A model generated the notes under the pieces. The model did no database searches and was not told the origin of the DNA. It was given only the letters and a program-made list of their open reading frames with translations. 64,000 nucleotides of DNA from Pleomorphochaeta sp. (lineage in GTDB: Bacteria > Spirochaetota > Spirochaetia > Sphaerochaetales > Sphaerochaetaceae): the NCBI GenBank assembly GCA_028532815.1, contig JAQQAS010000052.1:1-64000 (forward strand), read 5' to 3'. Positions 17,653-26,204 of this stretch are shown one piece after another; within the stretch, counting starts at the first letter, position 1; each line of letters opens with the position of its first letter. Position numbers and translations under genes: made by a program.

Positions 17653-19001
17653 TGAAAAGAATTCTTATGCCTTTACTTCTTGTTCCTTTTATAATATTGA
17701 CAAGTTGTAGTACTTTCTTTGATTTTGGTGTAGCTCAAGATGCCTATTATCAAGGAGATTATGAAAAGGCATATAGTTTTCTTCTATTAAATTCTCCTCA
17801 AATTATAAAAAAGCAAGGTTCAATTGTTTATAATTTGGATGAAGGAATAGTAACTCATGCAACGAAAGATTATAAACTATCTAATATAAGTCTTGCAAAA
17901 GCTGAGAAAGCTATTGAAGAGAATTTTACAAAAAGTATTTCTGCTTCTATTGGTTCCTATTTAATTAATGAAAGTGTCAGAGATTATGAAAGTTCTTTTT
18001 ACGAAGACATATATAGTAATATCTTTTTATCTTTAAATTATTATCATTTAGATAAAATTGAAGATGCAATGGTTGAGGTAAGGCGTAGTTTAGAAAAGTT
18101 ACAATTAAGAGAACAGACTTTACCACAGTTAAAATCTGCTTTAGAAAATCAACTAGCAGATAATAATGCAAGAGATGTTGATAATCAATTAAAATCCTTT
18201 GATTCTTCTTTTTATTCTTCAGCTTTAAGCTATTATCTTTCAAGTTTATTTGCTTTTGAATATGGTGATTTAGATACATTTAGAATATCTAGAGAAAAAG
18301 GGGAAGCAACTTATAAAATATTATCTGATTATTATGAAAAGAATGATTATAGTTCTTTTAGTAATTTAGCTAATATGGATAAAGATACTTCTATGATTAA
18401 TTTTATTGCTTTCTCTGGATTATCTCCAATTAAAAAAACTCAAGTAGACAGAAATGTTTTAGTTTTAGATGAATATGTTGATGATAATGGTGTTTATCAT
18501 AAACCCTATTATACTAATGTTGTTTACTCAGTACCTCAAGAAAGAGGCTCAATTGTTAAGGTAATTGAGGTTATAATCGGTGGAAAGAAATATAAGCTTG
18601 AACCATTTGAGAATTTAGGCTTAATAGCATATGAGACAATGGCGCAAACTTGTAGTGGGGAGTATGTTAGAGCATATATTAGAGCTGTTTCTAGAGAAAT
18701 AGCAAAAGCTTCTGCAGATGCTTCAACAATACAAGAAGGTGATACAAGTGTAGAAAGTTCACTTTTCAGTGATATCTTCACTTTGTTCTCTTTTGTAGCA
18801 GAGGGTAGTGGGGATTTAAGAAGTTCTCATTTCTTTCCATCAATGTCTTGGATAGGTACATTTGAATTGGACCCTGGAAAATATGATATTGTTGTAAATT
18901 ATTTAAATTCCAAAAATGATATTGTATATCAAGAGAAAATAAACAATTTTAAAGTAACACAAGGGAAAGCAAATCTAGTTGAAGTTTTAAGTGCTAAATA
19001 A
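17652..19001 (+). CDS. COG3014-like lipoprotein
   Basis: 449 aa, lipobox ILTSC. The mature N-terminal half is TPR-like helices (QDAYYQGDYEKAYSFLL, NIFLSLNYYHLDKIEDAMVEVRRSLEKL), the C-terminal half a beta-rich domain ending with a small Ig-like strand set (PGKYDIVVNYLNSKNDIVYQEKI). This is the pattern of COG3014 proteins that accompany LpoB and LPP20 proteins elsewhere. It is the last gene of the lipoprotein operon and is followed by a strong hairpin. Confidence 0.75.
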   Translation: MKRILMPLLLVPFIILTSCSTFFDFGVAQDAYYQGDYEKAYSFLLLNSPQIIKKQGSIVYNLDEGIVTHATKDYKLSNISLAKAEKAIEENFTKSISASIGSYLINESVRDYESSFYEDIYSNIFLSLNYYHLDKIEDAMVEVRRSLEKLQLREQTLPQLKSALENQLADNNARDVDNQLKSFDSSFYSSALSYYLSSLFAFEYGDLDTFRISREKGEATYKILSDYYEKNDYSSFSNLANMDKDTSMINFIAFSGLSPIKKTQVDRNVLVLDEYVDDNGVYHKPYYTNVVYSVPQERGSIVKVIEVIIGGKKYKLEPFENLGLIAYETMAQTCSGEYVRAYIRAVSREIAKASADASTIQEGDTSVESSLFSDIFTLFSFVAEGSGDLRSSHFFPSMSWIGTFELDPGKYDIVVNYLNSKNDIVYQEKINNFKVTQGKANLVEVLSAK

Positions 19002-19005
19002 AAGA

Positions 19006-19031
19006 CGACTTCTAAAACAAATTAGAAGTCG
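19006..19031. terminator. Bidirectional terminator
   Basis: CGACTTCTAA / TTAGAAGTCG with a 6-nt loop between convergent operons. On the minus strand it is followed by TCTTTTATTT. Confidence 0.8.
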
Positions 19032-19055
19032 CCAAAAATAATATAAAATATATTA

Positions 19056-19844
19056 TTAAACGTTCAACAATTCTTCATCTGCGCTAAATTCTTCGTTTTT
19101 AATATTTCTGAATATTTCAACTAGTTTATCAACAGTGAGTTTTTTCTTTTCATCCCCTTGGACATCAAGAATAACTTTTCCTTCATCCATCATTATAAGT
19201 CTAGTTCCAAACTCAATAGCAAATTTCATATTGTGTGTAATCATCATTGCTGTGAGATTCTTCTCAACAATATATTGTTGAGTTAAATCCATAACTATAT
19301 CAGCATTTCTTGGGTCTAAGGCTGCAGTATGCTCATCTAAGAGAATTAGCTTAGGACTACTCATTACAGTCATCAATAAGGTTAGAGCCTGTCTTTGACC
19401 ACCTGATAAAAGGCCAACATTATCTTTTAGTCTGTTTTCTAATCCAATTGGAATCAGTAATTCACTAAATTGTTTTCTTTTTTCATTGTTTAAGCTAATT
19501 TTAAGACCTTTCATACCCTTTGTGGATGCTGTAATCATATTGTCTTCAATACTCATATTAGCAGCAGTACCCATGGTAGGATCTTGGAATATCCTTCCAA
19601 TATATTTAGCTCTTTTATATTCAGCTGTTTTTGTAATATCAATATCATTGAAAGAAATGCTTCCGTTAGTTAAAGGGTAAGTTCCACTAATTAAATTAAA
19701 AAGAGTTGATTTACCTGATCCATTAGATCCAATAACACAAACGATTTCACCTTCTTTAATATTTAAACTTACCCCATTAATTGCTATTTTTTCATTAACA
19801 GTACCAGGGTAAAAAACCTTTGTTAGATTATCTAATTTAATCAT
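19056..19844 (-). CDS. ABC importer ATP-binding protein (TrpX-type system)
   Basis: 262-aa ATPase with Walker A GSNGSGKST, signature LSGGQRQAL, Walker B LILLDEHTAAL and H-loop MITHNM. It overlaps the permease gene by 8 bases. The closest known group is COG1101, partner of COG4120 permeases and COG2984 binding proteins, in which some members import tryptophan or tyrosine. It energises uptake by the neighbouring permease. Confidence 0.9.
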   Translation of the reverse strand: MIKLDNLTKVFYPGTVNEKIAINGVSLNIKEGEIVCVIGSNGSGKSTLFNLISGTYPLTNGSISFNDIDITKTAEYKRAKYIGRIFQDPTMGTAANMSIEDNMITASTKGMKGLKISLNNEKRKQFSELLIPIGLENRLKDNVGLLSGGQRQALTLLMTVMSSPKLILLDEHTAALDPRNADIVMDLTQQYIVEKNLTAMMITHNMKFAIEFGTRLIMMDEGKVILDVQGDEKKKLTVDKLVEIFRNIKNEEFSADEELLNV

Positions 19845-20772
19845 TAGCTTCTTCTCCTTTTTGAGTTCTTAAAATGGCATTTTTCTTTGCTGCTCTGTTA
19901 CTAGCTTGAGTTCTGCTCTTTGCAATCCAAAGAGAAGCAATAACTAAGATACCAGTTAACAGTTTAAAGTCATTAGGAGTTATGTTTATTAAATAGCCGT
20001 ATTTTCTTCCAAAGAACATTAATGTTTTGTAAATAATTGCACCTAAAACTGCTCTTAAAGTGATTAAAGAAATTCTATTACTATGGAATAAGAATTCACC
20101 AATCATTATTGCTGCTAATCCTTGAACAACCATTCCTTGACCTAAGTTTGCATCTGCAAATCCTTGGTATTGAGCTAAAAGGCCACCAGATAAAGCTATT
20201 AAACCATTTGAAACACCAATTCCTAGAAGTTTTAAATAGTCTGGATTCATACCTTGTGATATAACCATTTGTTCGTTTCCACCTAATGCACCAACAGCTA
20301 AACCTAGATCGGTTCTAAAGAAAACATCAACTAAAGTTTTTACAAATAAAACTACTAGTAAGGTTCCAATTAAAACAGCAACTGATGAAGGAATGGAGCT
20401 TAATTTCTCAGGTAAGATTGTATAGAATGTTTCTATTCTTAATAAAGGAACATTTGCCTTGTTCCCTAATATTCTCAAATTGATTGAATAAAGCATTGTC
20501 ATAGTTAGAATACCAGCAAGAAGTCCTGGAATCTTAAATTTATTGTGTATAGTTGCGGTAACCATGCCAGCAACTGTTCCTGCTAAGAAAGCAAGTACTA
20601 AAGCAATAAAAATACTACCACCACTAATTATATGCATAGTTGCAACCGCGGCACCTGTAGCTAAAGACCCATCGCAAGTTAAATCAGCAAAATCTAGAAC
20701 TCTAAAGGAAATTAAAATTCCTAAAACCATAATGGAAAATATTAATCCATCAACAAAAATCCCTTCAATCAT
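19837..20772 (-). CDS. ABC importer permease (COG4120-like)
   Basis: 311 aa with 8-9 membrane segments, resembling the branched-chain permease superfamily used by TrpX-type systems (DLTCDGSLATGAAV near residue 30, GLAVGALGGNEQMVISQGMN near 180). AGAGG precedes the ATG. A long perfect inverted repeat sits between it and the binding-protein gene. Confidence 0.88.
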   Translation of the reverse strand: MIEGIFVDGLIFSIMVLGILISFRVLDFADLTCDGSLATGAAVATMHIISGGSIFIALVLAFLAGTVAGMVTATIHNKFKIPGLLAGILTMTMLYSINLRILGNKANVPLLRIETFYTILPEKLSSIPSSVAVLIGTLLVVLFVKTLVDVFFRTDLGLAVGALGGNEQMVISQGMNPDYLKLLGIGVSNGLIALSGGLLAQYQGFADANLGQGMVVQGLAAIMIGEFLFHSNRISLITLRAVLGAIIYKTLMFFGRKYGYLINITPNDFKLLTGILVIASLWIAKSRTQASNRAAKKNAILRTQKGEEAND

Positions 20773-20798
20773 AAAATACCTCTATCTAAGAACATGAC

Positions 20799-20822
20799 AG
20801 GATGCCACCATGGTGGCATCCT
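20799..20822. repeat. 24-bp perfect palindrome between binding protein and permease genes
   Basis: AGGATGCCACC followed by its exact complement around a central CATG-type junction (full palindrome, no unpaired loop). No T-run follows on the minus strand, so in mRNA it would be a stable intercistronic hairpin. Likely protects the 3' end of the binding-protein message from exonucleases and so raises its share, as known in other ABC operons. Confidence 0.75.
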
Positions 20823-20854
20823 AAGAAAAATAATAAAAGATAAATAAAAAATAT

Positions 20855-21847
20855 TTATTCTTTGCTAGTTTTAATTCCATCTTTAATGATGACTGATGCA
20901 GCATCTAATAATTCATCACTAATTGTGATATTTAGTGCTTCAGCAACATCTAAATTGAACCAAAGTTCAAAGTCTGATGGATCTGTAAGATAAACTGAAC
21001 CAATTTCGCTTGGGGCAGTACCTGTTAAGCAAGATTCAATTACCTTACCTGTTGCTAATCCTAGATTATAGTAGTTAAATCCCCATGATACAAGACAATC
21101 TAAGTCCCCAGTGCTTGTTGGGTCAGAACTTAAATAAGGTTTGCCAGCTTTACCACAAACATCATCAATACTTGCAACAGCTGATATAACAGTATTATCT
21201 GTAGCAACATAAATTGCATCAACTCTATCAATTATTGATTGAGCAGCCATTTTAACTTCGCTTGTATTTGATACTGCTGAACTTACAAATTCAACACCTA
21301 AATCTTCACAAGCCGCTTTTGCCATTTCCATCAATACAACACCATTTGCTTCGCCACTTGCATAAACATTACCAATTGTTTTAGCACCGGTTAATTCAAC
21401 TAATAATTTAATTTGTTCAGCAACTGGATTTGAGTCAGAAACACCACAGATATTTCCGCCTTCAAGAGACGCACTTACTGGATCTGTTACAGCTGAGAAA
21501 ACAACTGGAATGTCTGTAAATACATTTGCAAGGGACTGAGCTGAAGGAGTTGCAATTCCTACAACAACATCACAATTGTCGCTCTTTAATTGTTGTGCAA
21601 TTGAAGATGCAGTTGAAATATCTCCGTTTGCGTTTTGTAAATTATATTCTACTTCTAGATCAGTAGTAGCTAAGTAATCTTGAATTCCTTGTTCAACAGC
21701 ATCTAATGCTGGATGTGGTAATAATTTTGAAATACCTATTTTTTTTACATTGGAAACTGCACTATCTTCTTGGGTACCTTGTGCAAATAGAGTAGTGGTA
21801 GCCAAACTTAAAATGAGTATTGTTGATAATAATTTGTGATTTTTCAT
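20855..21847 (-). CDS. ABC importer substrate-binding protein (TrpX-type)
   Basis: 330 aa. Signal peptide ending LFAQG then TQED; no lipobox cysteine, the form common for spirochaete binding proteins. The mature protein shows KIGISKLLPHPALDAVEQGIQDYL and DNTVISAVASI, typical of the ABC_sub_bind (COG2984) family. TAGGAGAG precedes the ATG. It is first in the operon with the permease and ATPase. The ligand is probably an aromatic amino acid or a related nucleoside-type compound by family, but this is unproven. Confidence 0.9.
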   Translation of the reverse strand: MKNHKLLSTILILSLATTTLFAQGTQEDSAVSNVKKIGISKLLPHPALDAVEQGIQDYLATTDLEVEYNLQNANGDISTASSIAQQLKSDNCDVVVGIATPSAQSLANVFTDIPVVFSAVTDPVSASLEGGNICGVSDSNPVAEQIKLLVELTGAKTIGNVYASGEANGVVLMEMAKAACEDLGVEFVSSAVSNTSEVKMAAQSIIDRVDAIYVATDNTVISAVASIDDVCGKAGKPYLSSDPTSTGDLDCLVSWGFNYYNLGLATGKVIESCLTGTAPSEIGSVYLTDPSDFELWFNLDVAEALNITISDELLDAASVIIKDGIKTSKE

Positions 21848-21873
21848 ATTTCTCTCCTAAGATTATGAGTGCT

Positions 21874-21902
21874 AATATACTATATTTATTGCACTTTGTA
21901 AA
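21874..21902 (-). promoter_or_regulatory. Promoter of the TrpX-type ABC operon
   Basis: TTTACA-N17-TATATT on the minus strand, about 26 bases before the start codon. No T-box or other leader structure was found. Confidence 0.65.
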
Positions 21903-22004
21903 TTAATATATACATAATATGTAAAAATATTCAAACAATATGCAATTAAATATTATATGTTTTTAATTTAAAAAAATATGAGAGATGAAAAGATAATAAA
22001 AAAT

Positions 22005-22030
22005 AAGGCTCAAGGCCTTATTTTTTTTAT
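22005..22030. terminator. Hairpin terminator downstream of the acidic-protein gene
   Basis: AATAAGGC-TCAA-GGCCTTATT with T-runs on both sides, so it can work in both directions. It separates the acidic-protein gene from the ABC operon. Confidence 0.75.
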
Positions 22031-22036
22031 GATATA

Positions 22037-22351
22037 CTATTCCCAATCAGTTTCTTTTGAAAAGAAGTCTCTTTCAAAATCATTGTCTTCAAAGTCATCA
22101 GTATCAGAATCATCAACATCAACTTCCAATTCATTTAATTCGTCCTCATAGGATTCATCATCACCGAATAGAAAATTATCGTTAATCAATTCATCATCAT
22201 CCGTTATATCATCTAATAATTCATCATCATCAAACTCTACAACAGCAGGTGCGTCTAACTCATCGATAAATTCTTCTTCATCAAAATCTAAATCATTGAA
22301 GTATCTCTCTTCTTCAAGATCTAATTCATCATCGATATCATTTCGTTTCAT
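22037..22351 (-). CDS. Hyper-acidic 104-aa protein of unknown function
   Basis: 51 of 104 residues are Asp (31) or Glu (20) against only five Lys/Arg, giving a net charge near -46. There are no cysteines, few glycines, and aromatic residues (F, Y, W) are spread regularly among the acids. A good GGAG ribosome site and a TTGACG-N17-TATCAT promoter (22390-22418) show that it is a real gene with its own terminator. I recognise no family. Possible roles are DNA mimicry, histone-like or RNA-polymerase binding (compare the acidic tail of RpoE delta), or cation buffering; none is demonstrated. Confidence 0.75.
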   Translation of the reverse strand: MKRNDIDDELDLEEERYFNDLDFDEEEFIDELDAPAVVEFDDDELLDDITDDDELINDNFLFGDDESYEDELNELEVDVDDSDTDDFEDNDFERDFFSKETDWE

Positions 22352-22389
22352 AATAATATCTCCACTAAATTTATTTTATATCTAAAAAT

Positions 22390-22418
22390 ATGATAGAATA
22401 GTAGAGTTAACTCGTCAA
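22390..22418 (-). promoter_or_regulatory. Promoter of the acidic-protein gene
   Basis: TTGACG-N17-TATCAT on the minus strand, 39 bases before the ATG; close to consensus, implying substantial expression. Confidence 0.7.
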
Positions 22419-22679
22419 TAAATAATTTAATAAATTATTGTATCTTATAGAGAAATTGTAAAAATATTTTTTAAATAAAATGCAATAACCTAAATAATTG
22501 TTAATTACAAACTTTTATAGTAAAAATTGTTAAAATGATAACATTTTTAAGTATTGTTATGATAAATAGTTTTAGCTTTTTTAGTAAATAAAATGGAGGT
22601 TTTAGATACTTGAATTATTGAAATTCATAAAAAAACAATTTATTTGCAAATATCTTCTCTATTTGTTAAAAAAAGTATA

Positions 22680-22708
22680 TTGCATTAGCTTTAAATTAGG
22701 TAGATAAT
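22680..22708 (+). promoter_or_regulatory. Promoter of the phosphatase lipoprotein gene
   Basis: TTGCAT-N17-GATAAT, about 30 bases before the ATG with AAGAGGAG in the leader. The rest of the 22352-22740 gap is AT-rich with nothing else recognised. Confidence 0.6.
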
Positions 22709-22740
22709 TAATTATCACATTTTAATAAGAGGAGAATGTA

Positions 22741-23856
22741 ATGAAAAAACTGAATAAAGTTATTCTATTTTTATTAGTATCAATTTTATTAGTGTTCCCT
22801 AGCTGTACAACAACTAAAACTATGGATGGGGAACCTATGGAAAAAGCATCTGTTGTTTATAGTGAAGTAAATGCTTCAATAGTAGCTGCAGATAAGTATG
22901 GGAACTTAGAAACAGATTTATCAACTACAACTTTAATGGATGCTGGCTATGAATATGGTGATATGGTAAACATTAGTGTTGGAGATGATGTTTATAGTGC
23001 ACCTATTGTTTCAACATATAGTGATGTTGATGTTGGGAATTTCTTAATTAGAATAAAAGAAGATAAAGTTTATTTTGCAATTAACTATGGTAACTGTTTA
23101 AAGAAGACCGGTGCTGTAGAAGGAACAAAAATCACTATTTCAATGAAAGAAAAAGGATCTTATCTTCTAGAATACAAAACAAGACATTTAACTAAATCAG
23201 AAGAAAGAGTTGATTATAAGAGTGATGAAGTTTTTGCAAACTTTAGAACAATTAAAACTGGGGATTTAGATGCTGGTGTTGTTTATAGATCTTGTAATCC
23301 TGCTTTAGGTGACGCTAGAGCTCCATATGCACAAGAATTAGCTGAAAAAGCTGGTGTAAAAACTATTGTAAACTTAGCAGATAATGAAGAAAGTTTAAAA
23401 GAAAACTTCGACACTATTACTTGGTACAAAGATATGTATAACAATAACCATGTAATTTTATTAGACATGGATGTTGATTACTCATCTCAAGATTTTGGAG
23501 AAAAATTAGCTAAAGGTTTTATTTTCATTAGTAAAAATAAAGGACCATATTTAATTCATTGTAATGAAGGTAAAGATAGAGCTGGTTTTGCATCTGTTAT
23601 TATTGAAGCTTTAATGAACTCAACTTTAGAAGAGATTAAATCAGATTATATGATGAGCTATGCTAACTATTATGGTGTAGAAGAAGGCTCAATGCAGTAT
23701 GATTATATTGCCGATACACCATATAATATGTTAAAAACAATTGCTGGTGATGTTGAAGTAGTAGATGATAATCTACCTCTTATCGCTACAAACTACTTAA
23801 AGCAAATTGGCTTAACAGATGAAGATATTATGGCATTAAAGAATAATTTAAAATAA
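22741..23856 (+). CDS. Lipoprotein tyrosine phosphatase with N-terminal beta domain
   Basis: 371 aa, lipobox VFPSC. The C-terminal ~200 residues are a Y_phosphatase3-type domain with start block VFANFRTIKTGDLDAGVVYRSCNP and the P-loop HCNEGKDRAG (Cys-x5-Arg). Residues about 40-145 (MDAGYEYGDMVNISVGDD ... AINYGNCL) look like the barrel of SAM hydroxide adenosyltransferases; that part of the call is weaker. Anchored outside the cytoplasm, it may act on phospho-tyrosine, phospholipid or inositol phosphate substrates. Monocistronic. Confidence 0.85.
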   Translation: MKKLNKVILFLLVSILLVFPSCTTTKTMDGEPMEKASVVYSEVNASIVAADKYGNLETDLSTTTLMDAGYEYGDMVNISVGDDVYSAPIVSTYSDVDVGNFLIRIKEDKVYFAINYGNCLKKTGAVEGTKITISMKEKGSYLLEYKTRHLTKSEERVDYKSDEVFANFRTIKTGDLDAGVVYRSCNPALGDARAPYAQELAEKAGVKTIVNLADNEESLKENFDTITWYKDMYNNNHVILLDMDVDYSSQDFGEKLAKGFIFISKNKGPYLIHCNEGKDRAGFASVIIEALMNSTLEEIKSDYMMSYANYYGVEEGSMQYDYIADTPYNMLKTIAGDVEVVDDNLPLIATNYLKQIGLTDEDIMALKNNLK

Positions 23857-23887
23857 TTTTAATGCATAAAACTTTTTAATTAATAAG

Positions 23888-23924
23888 GATACAAAACATA
23901 GCTTTGATTTCTATGTTTTGTATC
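23888..23924. terminator. Bidirectional terminator
   Basis: GATACAAAACATAG and its exact complement, a 14-bp stem with a 9-nt loop, between convergent genes. Confidence 0.85.
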
Positions 23925-23934
23925 TTAAATTTAA

Positions 23935-24816
23935 TTAATCCTTCTTTTCTACAGAAATCCAAACTTCACTTTCATAATCACTTTTACTAATATCACCCTC
24001 TGGGTATAGTTCTAGATAAAAATCTCCACTTGGTTTGTATTCACTTGATGGAAAAAATTCAGAATAAATAGTTTTTAGTAAGTTTTGTATAGAAGTCGGC
24101 ATAGGTCCAACACATTTAAACTTTGCCCAATTTAGAGCCGGAATAGTATCAACTTCAAATCCTTTCTTAACTTCATTTCCATTATAAAATACACTTATTC
24201 CATAAGGAAATTCATTTTTTCTATCCGACTTTTCAAAACAAGTTCCAATGATTGCATCTGATAATATACTATCTTTTTCTAGATATTCTTGTACTAAAGT
24301 TGTAATAGTCTTATCACTTTGACATTGTGTCCAAAATTTAGGTATTTGTTTTTGAGCTTCCTCAATTTCTATTGGAAAATACTTTTTCTTTGAGATGATT
24401 TTAAATTCATCATGCTTTTCAATTCGATAGTCCATAAGAGACCCTCCATCTAATATTAATTTGACTGAAATTTTTGAAAAAACTTTTAGGAATCCACCAT
24501 TCTTTTTTACTTGAGATGGGTTGATTCCATGAAACCGAACAAAAGCTCTAGTAAAACTCTCCGGAGATTCGTAGCCATATTTCAATGCAATATCAATTAC
24601 CTTTTGGTTTGTGGAAGCTAATTCGCTTCCTGCTAAAGAAAGACGTCTATTTCTTATGTATTCCCCCAAGGTATAGCCACATAATATTGAAAAAACTCGT
24701 TGAAAATTAAATGTAGATGAATTTGCAATTTTAGCAACCTCTTCTAAATCAATGTCATACGTTAAGTTATTCTCAATAAAGTTAATTGCATTTTGTAAAC
24801 TTTTTATCCAATCCAT
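23935..24816 (-). CDS. AraC-family regulator with GyrI-like effector domain
   Basis: 293 aa: two AraC helix-turn-helix units in the first ~105 residues (LEEVAKIANSSTFNFQRVF and VIDIALKYGYESPESFTRAF), then a C-terminal GyrI/SOUL-like small-molecule domain from about residue 128 (ending DFYLELYPEGD). This Rob/SoxS-like plan is used for drug or stress sensing. AAAGGA before ATG. No obvious target gene adjoins it. Confidence 0.92.
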   Translation of the reverse strand: MDWIKSLQNAINFIENNLTYDIDLEEVAKIANSSTFNFQRVFSILCGYTLGEYIRNRRLSLAGSELASTNQKVIDIALKYGYESPESFTRAFVRFHGINPSQVKKNGGFLKVFSKISVKLILDGGSLMDYRIEKHDEFKIISKKKYFPIEIEEAQKQIPKFWTQCQSDKTITTLVQEYLEKDSILSDAIIGTCFEKSDRKNEFPYGISVFYNGNEVKKGFEVDTIPALNWAKFKCVGPMPTSIQNLLKTIYSEFFPSSEYKPSGDFYLELYPEGDISKSDYESEVWISVEKKD

Positions 24817-25110
24817 TTTTTCTAAAATCCTTTCTAACTAATACTGATAATATTATACCATAACAGATAAAGCCTATCATTTATTGCTTTTGAGTGTTAG
24901 TTTTTTTATCGTTATAACTAAAAGAGAAAAAAATCTTTATATCATATAGAAATATGATATTCTATTAAATAAAAAAAATATTAACTACTTACAAATATTG
25001 ACAATAGAATGATAAGACTCCTATACTAAATTTATTAGATAAATAATTAAACTTTATAATTAAATGTGATTGTATTTAAAGGCTTTGTTTATTTAAGTAT
25101 AGGAGTAGAA

Positions 25111-25992
25111 ATGAAAAAGAAAATTTTAATTTTGAGTGTATTAATTATAAGTCTTTCAAGTTCAATATTTGCAACTTATCAAGATTCATTAATTAATAAG
25201 GAAGACTCTCCTGTTCAATTTTTTATTGAATATGAAAAAGGCTTTTTAGATGTTATTTATCATACTATTCAAATTGGTGACCCGGGAGATTTATTTAATT
25301 ATGTAACTCAGGGGGGACAAGATATTTTATTCCCTACTGAAAGATTTGCAGCTGGTGCTGTTATAAATAAAAGACATAGGGTAACTCTTCTCTATCAACC
25401 TTTTGAAATAAATACAGTCGTTCCTTTTGAAGAAAGTGTAAAAATTGATGGAAAGGACATTGGCCAAGGAGCTACCTCCACAGCCCCCGTACCAGTAGAA
25501 CTTAAATATAGTTTCCCATTTTGGAGAATTTCATATGGTTATGATGTTTTACAAGATCCTAATTTAACTCTTGCAGTAGGTGGTGCACTTCAAATAAGAA
25601 ATGCTTCAATTGTATTTAAGGAAGTTGGAGGAACTAACGCTAGTGTTTCTCAAAATGTAGGCCCGGTTCCAGCTTTATATATATATGCTAGATGGGAGAC
25701 TCCATACGATATAAATATTACAGCTGATATTACCGGTTCCTATGCATCTTCTGCTATTTTAAATGGAGCTAATTTTGAATTTGAAGGATCTCTTTTAGAT
25801 GCATCATTAAGGGTCGGATATAATTTAAAACATAATATGGAAATATATACTAACTTTAGGTTCTTAGGAGGAACTTCTAAAGGAACAAGTTCTTATGATG
25901 GATCTTCTTGGTCTGTAGCTTCTTTAGGCGGTAGATATGGACAAAATAATTTAGCGACTTTTTCTGCAACAATGGGTTTAACAATTAACTAA
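25111..25992 (+). CDS. Probable outer-membrane beta-barrel protein
   Basis: 293 aa. Type I signal peptide ends near SSSIFA. The mature chain alternates polar and hydrophobic residues in many strand-like segments (RVTLLYQPFEI, VPVELKYSFPFWRISYGYDV, LTLAVGGALQIRNA, LDASLRVGYNLKHNMEIYTNFRFLGG) with aromatic girdles, as expected for an 8-12 strand barrel. AGGAG fixes the start; an upstream in-frame ATG has no site. Monocistronic. No family that I can name; porin-like or surface antigen are both possible. Confidence 0.75.
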   Translation: MKKKILILSVLIISLSSSIFATYQDSLINKEDSPVQFFIEYEKGFLDVIYHTIQIGDPGDLFNYVTQGGQDILFPTERFAAGAVINKRHRVTLLYQPFEINTVVPFEESVKIDGKDIGQGATSTAPVPVELKYSFPFWRISYGYDVLQDPNLTLAVGGALQIRNASIVFKEVGGTNASVSQNVGPVPALYIYARWETPYDINITADITGSYASSAILNGANFEFEGSLLDASLRVGYNLKHNMEIYTNFRFLGGTSKGTSSYDGSSWSVASLGGRYGQNNLATFSATMGLTIN

Positions 25993-26024
25993 ATTATTTT
26001 GTATAAATAAAATATAAGGTATTT

Positions 26025-26060
26025 AAGACAACTGCTGCTACAGTGGTTGTCTTATTTATC
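26025..26060 (+). terminator. Terminator after the barrel-protein gene
   Basis: AAGACAAC / GTTGTCTT with inner ACT/AGT pairing, followed by ATTTATCTT. Confidence 0.7.
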
Positions 26061-26204
26061 TTAAATTTTAATAGTGTATTTTAGAGTATAAATATTGTGG
26101 ATTCTATAGTATAATTTTTAAAAATATAAATTTACAATTTTTTTGTAATCTTTTCTATTTTAAATGGTATTATTTGTATACCCCATTTGTTTAAGGAGTT
26201 TTTT

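Noticed and set aside
17977-18279. 100-codon minus-strand frame inside the COG3014-like gene
   Set aside because: Shadow of a coding frame, with composition typical of reverse translation and no ribosome site.
21848-22036. T-box regulating the TrpX-type ABC operon
   Set aside because: The leader after the promoter is only about 26 nt; there is no room for a T-box.
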